A stretch of 64,000 bases of DNA, from positions 78,936,595 to 79,000,594 of the forward strand of contig NC_044557.1 of the NCBI RefSeq assembly GCF_007565055.1. Reading direction: 5' to 3'. Position 1 is the stretch's first letter; every line of letters starts with the position of its first letter. The translations under genes were made by a program, and so were the position numbers. This document shows, piece after piece, positions 11,753 through 22,875 of this stretch. Origin of the DNA: Rhinopithecus roxellana. Taxonomy: Eukaryota; Chordata; Mammalia; Primates; Cercopithecidae. The notes below the pieces were generated by a model. That model ran no database searches and was not told the DNA's origin. It was given only the letters and a program-made list of their open reading frames with translations.

Positions 11753-12585
11753 CCGCAAAAAAACTAGGTACACTTATCTTTAAGTGTGCATATATATCTG
11801 ATTAATATTCAAATATGTATCTGGTATAATTTATAAATAGATATAAATTGCTAAAAGTCACCTTTCCCCTTTATATACAGCAAATACTAGCCACTCTTTA
11901 AGATCTAATTCATCAGGAGCCTGCAATATCAATGAATTCCCATCTTCAATACTGTCAAGTCTCTAAGTAGACTGCTCTATTTAAGATTTACTGTTATTCT
12001 TATAATGTATTTCTTCACAGTTCTGCCCTCCTTGGCTATTTTGTTGTTCCTGCCTTAAATATACAACAAATGGCCTTATTCAACATGAAAAATAAAAATA
12101 AAAATAAGCAATTTGAAAATTAAAAATGCAAAAATATAAGGAGTATCTATGTTGTGAATCAACTTGGGCAAATATCATTAGGTCTCTACTGCTAGTTCTT
12201 CCAATGAAGGTGTTTATTGCCTCATAATTAAGACACTAAATGACTACAATGATCAAAATTCCTGAAGCTAGAAGCAAATAAGTAGAGCATACTGCCACTC
12301 AGTGATTCATTATTTTTATCCCACGAAATGTTGTTTCGTCATATAATTTTTGTCATGCATTGCAAAATGTAAAACTTATACTATCTTTTAACCAAAACAT
12401 GGTATCTTTTTGTGTGTTAACATACCAGGATACCAGGAGTATTAAAATATGTGAGTAGTCTCAGAAGTCTCTCAACCTATAGGCAGTCAAGTCCATAAGG
12501 CACTCTGTTTTTTCTTCTATTGTTTTCATATTATTTATTTGTCCTTTTGTATTGTTTCCTTATTCCCTGGATATGATACCGTATG
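11753..12585. other. Unassigned DNA between two Alus
   Basis: No gene or recognised repeat; a short AAAAT-type run lies near 12088-12110. Confidence 0.5.
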
Positions 12586-12596
12586 TGAAAAAATAC

Positions 12597-12902
12597 TTTT
12601 TTTTTTTTTTTTTTTTTTTTGAGTCCGAGTGTTACTCTATTGCCAGACTGGAGTGCAGTGGCATGATCTCAGCTCACTGCAGCCTCAATCTCCTGGGTTC
12701 AAGCGATTCTCCTGCCTTAGCCTCCAGAGTAGCTGGGACTACAGAGTAGCGCGCACCATCACACCCAGCTAATTTTTGTATTTTTAGAAGAGACGGGGTT
12801 TCACCATGTTGGGCAGGATGGTCTCAATCACTTGACCTCGTGATCTGCCTGCCTCAGCCTCCCAAAGTGCTAAGATTACAGACATGAGCCACTCTGCCTG
12901 GC
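12597..12902 (-). mobile_element. Alu SINE (AluS/J type), antisense, with perfect TSD
   Basis: A poly(T) head is followed by an inverted Alu with both arms. It is flanked by an 11-bp direct repeat 'tgaaaaaatac' at 12586-12596 and 12903-12913, the target site duplication of its L1-mediated insertion. Confidence 0.95.
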
Positions 12903-12913
12903 TGAAAAAATAC

Positions 12914-14617
12914 ATTTTTGCATTATTTATACTCTCAAGTAAATTTGTATATTTTGATAACATATTAAGTAGCCTGAAAGATTCTATGGAAAATTATTTG
13001 GTTTGTTTTGATATTGATTTGGTTTTATTTTTATAGTACAGTGTTTTTTTTTTTTTTTCAACAAAGTTGTTAGCAAGAAAATCTACCAGTTCTCCTATTT
13101 GTCAACTGTCAATTTCTCAAAAGACCACCAGAAAAATCTGTTGAACAAACAAACGAAACTATTTATTAAACCTATGCAAGTAATGGAAATTACCACTTTG
13201 AAAATGTCTTGAGTTTTATGCCTAAGACAGTGTAAATTTATGGTGGAATTTGCAAAAGAAAGAGCTGGTTGTTCTTGGTCCTAGTTTAGGTGATAATAAC
13301 TTTGGATTGATGGGCAGAGCCAGGTGTGAGTCTCAAAAAACTGGAGGCGATCTGTTAGTTTTGATAAATAAGCTAGTTTAGTTGGTTCATTATCTTATCT
13401 TACACGAGCAAATGTTTCCTAAAGCAAGAAATTAAGCCATATTTGCCTATTCCCAGTACTGTTAGCACAGGGTAAGGAAATTACACCTGTATCCGGTATC
13501 GGTTAACATATTGAAAAGAAAATATGTTTGGTCTCAGTATTGCTTAAGATTATTGTGTTATTAATAGTTTCAGTACTAAGGATCCTCAGCTTCTTTGCCT
13601 TTACCTTACAGGACTAAAAAAACAACTTACTTTATTCTTTAAATGTCTGGGGTTTTTTTTCTTTTTTTTAAATTTGTAATTGTATAAAACTGTTCCAAAA
13701 TCCAATCTATTCTTGGAATTTTCACCAAATTAACCCAACTACAAATCATATTTTTCCTTATTAAGTTTTCCCTTAGCATTTACTAATGCATTTGATACTG
13801 CATCATTTTCTTCCCATTTAGCTCTGCTCAAGTAATTTATGTGAACACTCCGACACAAAGGGCAGCTTTGGCACCACTGCATAATTTCATTCAATTCCAT
13901 TGTTCCCGGTAGTCTCTCATTATCCTCTTATTCAGTTTCCCTTCAGCAACTGTTTACATTGTTTTTATTATATTTCTGTTGCAATTTTGCATATATTTAG
14001 CTCCCCTCAGTGAAAGAATAGAGAATTTGCACACAAATGACAGATTTATCCATGTTTTATCCCTTCACACTGAGACATCCCATTTATGCCCACAGTTTTC
14101 AAAACAAACTGTCTAAAATTTTAGTTACAACACACAAAGGGAGTACATCATGAGAATTATTCCATTAAAACTGTTCTTTTTCCTGCAAAATAGGATGGAT
14201 AATTCCTACTTTCTGGAATAGAAATTAGGTTTATTTTTCTTTCCTTTCAACTTTTTAAAAACAAGAAAAATATTTTAAATAATTACAGTTTCCAAATATA
14301 GAAGGTACTTTTTGTTAGTAAAAATAAAGCATAGCTTTAAAAGAAAAATAATGTAAAATTAGTACTATTTTTGATATTTAGAATTTTATAAAACATTTTA
14401 CTTCTGTTTGTTCTACATTTCCATTTTTTCCTTCCCCCTCCACACTCGTGTGATCACTATAGACACCTAATAAACTCTATGTTTCTTTTCCTCTTTTATT
14501 AAGTGTATAGTATTATAAAAAATCTAAATTAAATTCATATTTACTTAGGTAAATGCACCTAAAAATGTTAGGTTAAGTGTTATTTGGTTAAAATGTTCAA
14601 TTATATGTAATAGCAGT
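12914..14617. other. Unassigned AT-rich DNA
   Basis: No gene or recognised repeat. Poly(T) tract at about 13045-13059. Confidence 0.5.
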
Positions 14618-14862
14618 AGCCAGGCACGGCAGCTCACACCTGTAATCCTAGCACTTTGGGAGACCAAGATGGGTAGATCACTTAAGGTCAGGAGTTTGAG
14701 ACCAGCCTGGCCAAATTGGGGAAACACAGTCTCTACTAAAAATACAAAAATTAGCCAGGTATTGTGGTGCACACCTGTAGTCCCACCTATACTTGGGAGG
14801 CTGAGGCAGGATAATCACTTGAATCTGGGGGGCTAAGGTTACAGTGAGCCAAAATCATACCA
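14618..14862 (+). mobile_element. Alu SINE, 3'-truncated
   Basis: An old Alu (J/S type) on the + strand reads through the left arm, middle A-run and most of the right arm. It stops near 14862, before the last roughly 45 bases and the poly(A) tail. Loss of the tail points to a later deletion, because retrotransposition truncates the 5' end. Confidence 0.88.
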
Positions 14863-15359
14863 CGATCACCTGGATTTACATAATCTAAAGTAAACAAAAA
14901 TTCTAAAAGCTATAAGAATTGAAATATGAATTATAAAACTATTACTTGTAGAATATTACCTATATTTTATAATGAGCTCAAGAAATTTGATGTTTTCAAT
15001 CAAACTACAGAAATCAATAGTGGTTCTTCAAAACAATACAACTAAACATGTAGTAAAACAATTTTCTATTCAGAGTAGTCACAAACTATTAAATATTTTA
15101 GAAAAACTTTAAAAATATTAAAAATGTGGTAATTAATAAATTAAAGTTATTTGAGAATTCTGGTATTGGAAGCCCTAGAGGTAACAGATTCAGTGCATGT
15201 AAATTGAAATACATATATAAAAAATTAATGTTATATAAGTAAATTACAGATAAAAAACATGTGAAGTATGTAAAAGGTCTGTCCCAAAGAGATGAGGTTA
15301 AAAGATAATAAATAAATAAAAGCTTACATAAATACATTTAGAAATCAGCTAAGGAACAG
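14863..15359. other. Unassigned AT-rich DNA
   Basis: No gene or recognised repeat. Confidence 0.5.
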
Positions 15360-15589
15360 AAGAAAGAAGGAAAGAAAAAGGGAAAGAGGGAAGGAGGAAG
15401 GGAAGGAGGAAGGGAAGGAGGGAGGGAGGGAAGGAAGGAAGGAGGGAAGGAGAGAGGGAGGGAAGGAAGGAGGGAGGGAAGGAAGGAAGGAGGGAAGGAG
15501 GGAGGGAGGGAAGGAAGGAAGGAGGGAAGGAGGGAAGGAAGGAGGGAGGGAGGGAGGGAGGGAGGGAGGGAGGGAGGGAGGGAGGGAAA
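15360..15589 (+). repeat. GGAA/GGGA purine microsatellite (about 230 bp)
   Basis: An all-purine strand of AGGA, GGAA and GGGA units. The final part (15541-15586) is an almost pure GGGA array with more than ten GGG runs, so it can in principle fold into G-quadruplexes on the + strand. No promoter or gene context is visible nearby. Confidence 0.97.
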
Positions 15590-16009
15590 ATGTGTACTTG
15601 TATAAGTGATGATAATAAATAATAAATTAAGGAATTTAATTAACTACACCATTTGTAATTGAGCCCATTCACCCAAAAAACAATAAAATTAGATGAAATA
15701 CACATTTCTGCATTTTATTTTGTCACTCAATGTGGAAACCTTCTTACTCAATGCAAATCAATTAGTGTAACTTTAATTTAGTAGTTTTAATAGTTGAATA
15801 ATATTGATGGTATAAACTTATACTGAATAGCTGTGGCTAACAATGGTCTAAATTATGTGCTCTACAATTAATTCTGTCATGTGTTTGACAGAAGTTAAAG
15901 GTAGTAGCTCTGGACTAGTCTCCAGTTCCTTTTAGAGAGAAACTGGAGTTTCTCCACAAAATGTACTTCAATTTAGTAAACAATGGATAGTCTACAGAAA
16001 GAACAACAT
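15590..16009. other. Unassigned AT-rich DNA
   Basis: No gene or recognised repeat. Confidence 0.5.
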
Positions 16010-16120
16010 TATATTATAAACTCCATGAAGTATTTAGCTGCTCCTTAATATTGAATCCCCAGATCCTGGAGCATGATTGGTATATAAATATACACCCATA
16101 TTTGTTGAATAAACCAAAGA
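16010..16120 (+). repeat. Possible L2 LINE 3' end
   Basis: 'aactccatgaag', then 'gaatccccagatcctggagc', then 'atatttgttgaataaa' follow the order of an L2 3' terminus. It is diverged and short. Confidence 0.45.
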
Positions 16121-16542
16121 TCAAAATATGTAATTGATGTTATCAGTTCTGAAAAGGAATAAACAGTTAGCTCAAGGAAAGAACAGCCAACTCAAGTCTT
16201 GATAATATATTCAAATCATTAAACTGGCTCAAGAAAACTTTAACCATGTAACGATTGAGTGATCTTGGTTTGTAATTACTAGTATACTAATGTTTATGGA
16301 TTTGCCATATTTAAGGCTTAACAATGGGTTGAAATGCAGATGATATACTTCTTTGTCCTATAGGTTCACATTACTGAGTTTGGTTCTTAAAAAATTACAT
16401 GCATAAATTCACATAATTAGGGAGAATTGGTTATTTTCTGCTTTTCATGAAGAACAGAAACATGTAGTCTAAAGCAGATTAGAAAATAACAAAATTTTCA
16501 GTGTAATTTTGAATTAAAGAATATTCCTGTATCCATAAAAAA

Positions 16543-16697
16543 AGAATGAAATTATGTCCTTCACAGTAACATGGATGCCGCCAGAGGACGTTATCCTAAG
16601 CGAATTGATGTGGGAACAGAAAACCAAATACCGCATATTCTCACTTACAAGTGGGCTAAAATTTGGGTACTCATAGACATATAGAAAGGACTTGGTC
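16543..16697 (+). mobile_element. L1 ORF2/3'UTR fragment
   Basis: 'acatggatgccgccagagga', 'ttatcctaag' and 'aaccaaataccgcatattct' are L1 ORF2 3'-end wording. Both ends are truncated and there is no poly(A). Confidence 0.8.
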
Positions 16698-17839
16698 TCA
16701 AAAGCAGACTGAAGAAAGCAATTATTTATGCAACTTACTGGATATCATCAGTTCCTCTGCTGAGATCAATTTTATTACTATGAAAAAGATTTGAAATAAT
16801 TTGAAATGTTTCTTTGCAATGGGGAGTGTTCTCAATACATGGAAGAAAACAAGCCTATAAGACAAAATACTTCTACCTTGTTAATAAATACAGAATTTGA
16901 TTCTTCCTCCATTGAAGTCTATCTTTTCCAATGGGACCAATCCACATACAGATGCAAAGGCACTCATGTTTGGTAAGTCAAGTGTGACTATAAAAATAAT
17001 ATATTTTGAGGAAGAAATTTAATGTTATTAGGATTATATATTTTATTAAAGATAGTGTTGGGAAGGCCTTTGAAATTTTGTGAAATATAATCAGAAATGT
17101 CTACTAAAACCATGTCTCTTTCAATGATGGTTGAAACCCTAATTCCTCTTTGGATGAAGAGAGAAAGCAGGACTCAGGAAATGCGTGGTAGAAGGTCAGA
17201 GAATTCATTCATTAGGCAGAGTAGACTTGTTCTTAGGTTTTAGTGAAATTTTTTTATTATCCTCTTTGCTATCAACTTACAAATGGCAGTTATGGATATT
17301 TTTAATCAATTTCAGCATTTTTGACCCCTGAGTTGTGGGGAAAGGGACAGATGTGCAGTTTTGAAACTAGAAAACTTAACATTTATTTGTTATCTTATTA
17401 ATTAAAAATATAAGTTGTGCTGCCAAAAATAATTTTGAAAAACACTGGTTTATTTAAATTATTGGTATGCATTTCTCATCACATTATAGACTTTATATGT
17501 ACATATATCTAAATCACATTATATATTATATGTATTTTTATAAAACATCCTTAATACTTAACTATTAGCTATTATTTGAATTCTAAAGCAAAATGTAAAG
17601 AAGGACATTTGGAATACCATTGGACTATAAATTGAGGAACATTAAGTCTGCATCTTTTCTTCACCAGAAATCCAAGCTCCTGCTTTAGTTTCTGAGATTC
17701 AATCTGGAGCTTGTAATCTAGAACAGTTTACAATACCCTGCATGTATTTTTCTGTCTCTCACTCTTTAACGACATAATGGAATACAATAGAACATTGGTT
17801 TTTCTGATTACGTGCCATTTAGTTGGACAGGATGTTTAA
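16698..17839. other. Unassigned AT-rich DNA
   Basis: No gene or recognised repeat. Confidence 0.5.
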
Positions 17840-17931
17840 TCACTGAGTGTCTTACTTCCATTATCTGTTGTTCATGCCTATTTTACAAGGGTAGTTGGAG
17901 GATTAAATGTAAATGCCATGTAGAGTGTCTT
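17840..17931 (+). repeat. Possible MIR SINE fragment
   Basis: 'attttacaagggtagttgg' followed by 'aggattaaatgtaaatgcc' resembles the 3' half of MIR. Short and diverged. Confidence 0.35.
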
Positions 17932-19614
17932 CATCCTTTTTTAACAGTAGCATAATTACTATCACCACCTTTGTTTTTGCTGTTGTTAATTATTAGGGTG
18001 CAATTTGAACTTGCTCTAACAAGCTTTTCCCAAAACCCCATTGATACCATGAAGAGTCTACACGTCAGGGCCCTCTTTTCTCCACTGGCATTCTCTGATG
18101 CTTTCTGCCTGACTGGTTTATGACACTTTGGCTTTTCTTCTTCTGTCATTTTGTCTCCTTTCTTCTCATTGTGTAGAGCTCCTAGTACCAAATGAAACTT
18201 GCACTCTCATCTGTCAACCCCTTTTGTCACTGAGCTTTTTCTCATGCTGGCCTGTATACATTGTAAAGTTGGGGTCTGGACCCAACCAGTCATTTAGATC
18301 AACAAGGCGCTGGGTCAGGCATTATCTGTCACATGGCTTTTGTACAACAGAGATTTTCATTCTGGCTGTTCAGAACTGTTACAAAAACCTTTACTTTAAA
18401 ATGATAATTTTAAACATAGTGCTCAATTAAGTGAGATGAGAATGATGTGTTTTCACTGCTGTGCATAAAATTGTTGAAATCTATAAAATTCAAGATAATT
18501 GTGTTTTTCTAACTAAGAAGGATCAACCATCATGCTGCTCCAACCCCCACCTTGCCCCGTTGTGTCACTGGTAATGGAAACACCACTTGGAAAAAATATA
18601 TATATATAAAAAGAGTTCTTTAAAAAAAAAAAAAAAAAAACCAAACATTTTGTTTCTAGCATGTTCCAATGAATTTGTTTTTATCGGCTAAAATCCTGAA
18701 GAAATTGACTCTGCACACCTCATTATAATTTTAAATCACTACAGCCCTTTGAAATCTTAAATTAGAGAGATAATCTGTCATAATGCTGCTTTTAAAACCA
18801 CATTAAAATATTGCTTGGGTTGCCAATATTTCTCTTGTGTGGGAAAATAAAATAAAATGAAAGTTGTATTATCAAGATATCAAGATTTTTCTTTGCAGTT
18901 TTTAAGTTGTTCCATATTTACTTGGTAAGAAATCTTACCAGAGCAATTTATTTCATCCATATTCAAGCCATCCTCCAACTTTTTCATCAAATGGCAGTCT
19001 CAAGCAACATCTCACACAACCTCTCTTTTTTGCTAAAGTGGTTCCACGTGGCAGCACAAAATACAGAGTTTAATTGTAAAGAAGGTAACAGAATATTGGC
19101 ATCAGCCAACTGTTGATGACAAGAGAGAAAATGCAATAAAGGTTTGCCTATTACTGAAGGAGCCTAAAGGTGGTTTGTGAATCCCATTCACTGTCTAAAA
19201 AAACATGTAAATCCCAGTGCCTTTATCAACAACAGTAAACAAGTTTCAAAGATTAGGTAAAGTCAGCACTTGAGCGCTTGAGGCTTAAAAAGACTTCTCG
19301 GAGGAACTGAAAATAAGAATGGAAGCCTTTTGGAAAAAAACAAAAAAAAATGATCACTTATATTTACCTTAAAACCAGGTTACAAATAATAAATACATCA
19401 CCAAATATAATTTTGTTCACTAGTTAAGATAATTAAGATTCCACTGGAAAATATTTTAAAAGAAAATGATCACTAATATTTAAAACAAAGAAATAGATAT
19501 ATCGATAATTCAAAAGTCAGAAAATGACATTATATTGCATAAACAAAATATGTCTGGTACCTACCTGGTGCATAGCTTCCATGATGCTTTATTGAGTCTT
19601 CCATGTGCAAAAGT
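17932..19614. other. Unassigned DNA containing an A18 tract
   Basis: No recognised repeat or gene. A pure A-run at about 18623-18640 ends a more GC-rich stretch (17930-18600). It could be the tail of an unrecognised retrocopy, but I see no paired target duplication and no known protein in frame. Confidence 0.4.
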
Positions 19615-19945
19615 CCTCGTATGGATTCAATGTGTGTGTTCTCCCAAAATTCGTATGTTGAAATCTTAACCCTCGATGTATTAGGAGATAATGACGAGGC
19701 CTTTGCAAGATAATGAGGTCAGGAGAATGGCACCCCCATGAATGGGGTTAATGCCCTTACAAGAAGAGATACTGGTGCTTTCCCCTCTCTCTGGTCTCTA
19801 CCAAATGAGGATACAATATAAAGACAGTTGTCTGGAAAGCAGAAAGAGTGTTCTCATCAGACACTAGATCTACTGGCACCTTGATCTTGAACTTTCAAGC
19901 CTCCAATACCATGAGAAATACATGTTTGTTATTTAAGCAACCTTT
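19615..19945 (+). mobile_element. MLT1-type MaLR solo LTR
   Basis: Sequence follows an MLT1 long terminal repeat: 'cccaaaattcgtatgttgaa' near the start, then 'gaatggggttaatgcccttac', 'caccttgatcttg' and 'aagcctccaatacc', ending near 'tgagaaatacatgtttgtta'. The 3' edge of the LTR is missing. This is an ancient endogenous retrovirus-like LTR (ERVL-MaLR) with no internal coding region next to it. Confidence 0.85.
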
Positions 19946-20646
19946 TAAAAGCCTGAGCTAAGGCAAGCCTCTTATGAAGTACTTTGTACACATAGAGATG
20001 GATCTGTAAAACAATGATGATCACAGGAGACCATACCAGGAATTGTCACTTGACACAATTCAGACATATTTAACCTGACCAGCTGCATGTTATGCAGCCC
20101 ATTGAAGTAGTTCTACACAGCAGGATCACAGTGCAACAGATGGTGAGACTGTGGAAGTGGCCAGCAAGCATCTCCACTCTTAAAATAATTCCCAAGTGAT
20201 TTCACTGCATATTCACATTGAAAATCCCTGAAATACTGCTAATTTATCAAAAGACATTTAAGAGCTAAAATATGATCTTCTCATTTTAGAATGTTATTTT
20301 GACCCTCTATCCTGGAGTATTTGTTGGCAGATTGGAGTAATTCAAAGAAAAATATTACAAAGGCATTGTCATCAAGAAACTTAACTTCTGAATTCTCCAG
20401 ATTAATTGCAAACACAAAATTATATTTAAAATATTTAAAGTGTTCATTAGAAATAAGAGTAAAATTTTGTGAGTAGAGAATCCATTATTTTGTCAAGTTA
20501 AATAAAAACAAAGTTTCATAAGACAGTATCATTTGAGATAAATTATGGAGGATATATAGGTTTTCACCAGATAGAGAGAAAAAGAAGAGAACACAGCACC
20601 AAGCTCATGTACATTCAATTTATGAGTGTATATAGAGAACAATTTT
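19946..20646. other. Unassigned DNA
   Basis: No gene or recognised repeat; leads into a purine-rich tract (about 20676-20750) before the L1PA insertion. Confidence 0.5.
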
Positions 20647-20746
20647 CTGTTTGATTCAGAAGTTCTGAATTACAGAAAGGAAAAGAGAAGAAATAAAAGG
20701 AAAGGAAAAGATAGAAAATCAAAGAAAGGAAAGGAAAAATAAAAAT

Positions 20747-20759
20747 AAAAGCTAGTCAA
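20747..20759 (+). repeat. Left target site duplication of the L1PA insertion
   Basis: 'aaaagctagtcaa' directly before the L1 start is repeated as 'aaaagctagtaaa' at 27899-27911, 12 of 13 matching. It starts with AAAA preceded by AT, as expected for an L1 endonuclease nick. No such pair brackets the L1 poly(A) at 26937-26959. Confidence 0.8.
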
Positions 20760-21796
20760 GGGCGGAGCAAGATGGCCGAATAGGAACAGCTCCAGTCTCC
20801 AACTCCAAGTGCGAGCGACACAGAAGACCGGTGATTTCTGCATTTTCAACTGAGGTACTGGGTTCATCTCACTAGGGAGTGCCAGACAATCGGTGCTGGT
20901 CAGCTGCTGCAGCTCAACCAGTGAGAATTGAAGCAGGGCGAGGCATCGCCTCACCTGGGAAGCGCAAGGGGGAAGGGAATCCCTTTTCCTAGCCAGGGGA
21001 ACTGAGACACACAACACCTGGAAAATCGGGTAACTCCCACCCCAATACTGTGCTTTAAGCAAACGGGCACACCAGGAGATTATATCCCACACCTGGCTGG
21101 GAGGGTCCCATGTCCACGGAGCCTCCCTCATTGCTAGCACAGCAGTCTGCGATCTAACTGCAAGGCAGCAGCGAGGCTGGGGGAGGGGCGCCCACCATTG
21201 CTGAGGCTTAAGTAGGTAAACAAAGCCTCTGGGAAGCTCGAACTGGGTGGAGCTCAGAGCAGCTCAAGGAAGCCTGCCTGTCTCTGTAGACTCCACTTCT
21301 GGGGACAGGGCACAGCTAAACAACAACAACAACAACAAAAAAGCAGCAGAAACCTCTGCAGCCGCAAACGACTCTGTCTGACAGCTTTGAAGAGAAGCAG
21401 TGGATCTCCCAACATGGAGGTTGAGATCTGAGAAGGACAGACTGCCTGCTCAAGTGGGTCCCTGACCCCTGAGTAGCCTAACTGGGAGACATCCCCCACT
21501 AGGGGCAGACTGACACCCCACACCTCACAGGGTGGAGTACACCCCTGAGAGGAAGATTCCAAAGTAAGAATCAGACAGGTACACTCGCTGTTCAGCAATA
21601 TTCTATCTTCTGCAGCCTCTGCGGCCGATACCCAGGCAAACAGGGTCTGGAGTGGACCTCAAACAATCTCCAACAGACCTATAGCTGAGGGTCCTGACTG
21701 TTAGAAGGAAAACTATTAAACAGGAAGGACACCTACACCAAAACCCCATCAGTACGTCACCATCATCAAAGACCAGAGACAGATAAAACCACAAAG
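20760..21796 (+). promoter_or_regulatory. L1PA 5'UTR (internal RNA polymerase II promoter)
   Basis: The L1 5'UTR carries an internal promoter active from the element's first base. Its GC-rich, CpG-containing composition stands out from the flanks. At 1037 bp it is about 130 bp longer than the roughly 906-bp human L1HS 5'UTR, which fits older L1PA members that keep the 129-bp block lost in the youngest human lineages; that is inference from length. An (AAC)n run sits at 21318-21336. Confidence 0.85.
20768..20777 (+). promoter_or_regulatory. YY1 site at L1 start
   Basis: 'caagatggcc' within the first 20 bases of the element matches the YY1 site known to set accurate L1 transcription start. It is intact here. 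Confidence 0.75.
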
Positions 21797-22812
21797 ATGG
21801 GGAAAAAGCAGGGCAGAAAAGCTGGAAATTCAAAAAATAAGAGTGCATCTCCCCCTGCAAAGGAGCGCAGCTCATCGCCAGCAATGGATCAAAGCTGGAT
21901 GGAGAATGACTTTGACGAGATGAGAGAAGAAGGCTTCAGTCCATCAAACTTCTCAGAGCTAAAGGAGGAATTATGTACCCAGCACAAAGAAACTAAAAAT
22001 CTTGAAAAAAGAGTGGAAGAATTCATAGCTAGAGTAATTAATGCAGAGAAGGTCATAAACAAAATGACAGAGATGAAAACCATGACACGAGAAATATGTG
22101 ACAAATGCACAAGCTTCAGTAACCAACTCCATCAACTGGAAGAAAGAGTATCAGTGATTGAGGATCAAATGAATGAAACGAAGTGAGAAGAGAAACCAAA
22201 AGAAAAAAGAAGAAAAAGAAATGAACAAAGCCTGCAAGAAGTATGGGATTATGTAAAAAGACCAAATCTACGTCTGATTGGTGTGCCTGAAAGTGAGGGG
22301 GAAAATGGAACCAAGTTGGAAAACACTCTTCAGGGTATCATCCAGGAGAACTTCCCCAACCTAGTAGGGCAGGCCAACATTCAAATTCAGGAAATACAGA
22401 GAATGTCACAAAGATACTCCTCGAGAAGAACAACTCCAAGACACATAATTGCCAGATTCACCAAAGTTGAAATGAAGGAAAAAATCTTAAGGGCAGCCAC
22501 AGAGAAAGGTCGAGTTACCCACAAAGGGAAGCCCATCAGACTAACAGCAGATCTCTCAGCAGAAACTCTACAAGCCAGAAGAGAGTGGGGGCCAATATTC
22601 AACATACTTAAAGAAAAGAATTTTCAACCAGAATTTCATATCCAGCCAAACTAAGTTTCATAAGTGAAGGAGAAATAAAATCCTTTACAGATAAGCAAAT
22701 GCTTAGAGATTTTGTCACCACCAGGCCTGCCTTACAAGAGACCCTGAAGGAAGCCCTAAACATGGAAAGGAACAACCGGTACCAGCCATTGCAAAAACAT
22801 GCCAAAATGTAA
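21797..22812 (+). pseudogene. L1PA ORF1 (ORF1p), one nonsense and one frameshift
   Basis: ORF1p is the trimeric RNA chaperone of L1 particles: N-terminal coiled coil, RRM and C-terminal domain. The start ATG at 21797 follows 'aaaaccacaaag', as in L1PA. Residues 1-129 are open, then TGA at 22184-22186 stops the frame. The usual codon there is CGA (arginine), so a CpG transition explains it. The same frame reopens and runs through 'RPNLRLIGVPES' and 'YSSRRTTPRHI' to about 22627. There one C is missing from the usual 'tcaacccag', shifting the frame before the final 60 or so codons. The normal terminus (TAA 22810-22812) is present. The span of 1016 nt plus the lost base equals the family's 338 codons plus stop. 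Confidence 0.93.
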
Positions 22813-22875
22813 AGACCATTGAGGCCAGGAAGAAACTGCATCAACTAATGAGCAAAATAACCCATTAATATCATA

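Noticed and set aside
18128..18430. 100-codon + strand frame
   Set aside because: No recognisable domain, no splice or promoter context, and flanking frames of similar length on the other strand; a chance frame in a less AT-rich patch.
20670..21140. 156-codon minus-strand frame across the L1 5' end
   Set aside because: It runs through the antisense of the L1 5'UTR and the flanking purine tract; the C-terminal part is phenylalanine/serine-rich translation of GGAAA repeats. It does not match the primate L1 ORF0 start and has no independent support.
21254..21884. Two minus-strand frames (114 and 93 codons) in the L1 5'UTR
   Set aside because: Antisense of L1 5'UTR sequence; cysteine run comes from the (AAC)n tract. 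No known family.
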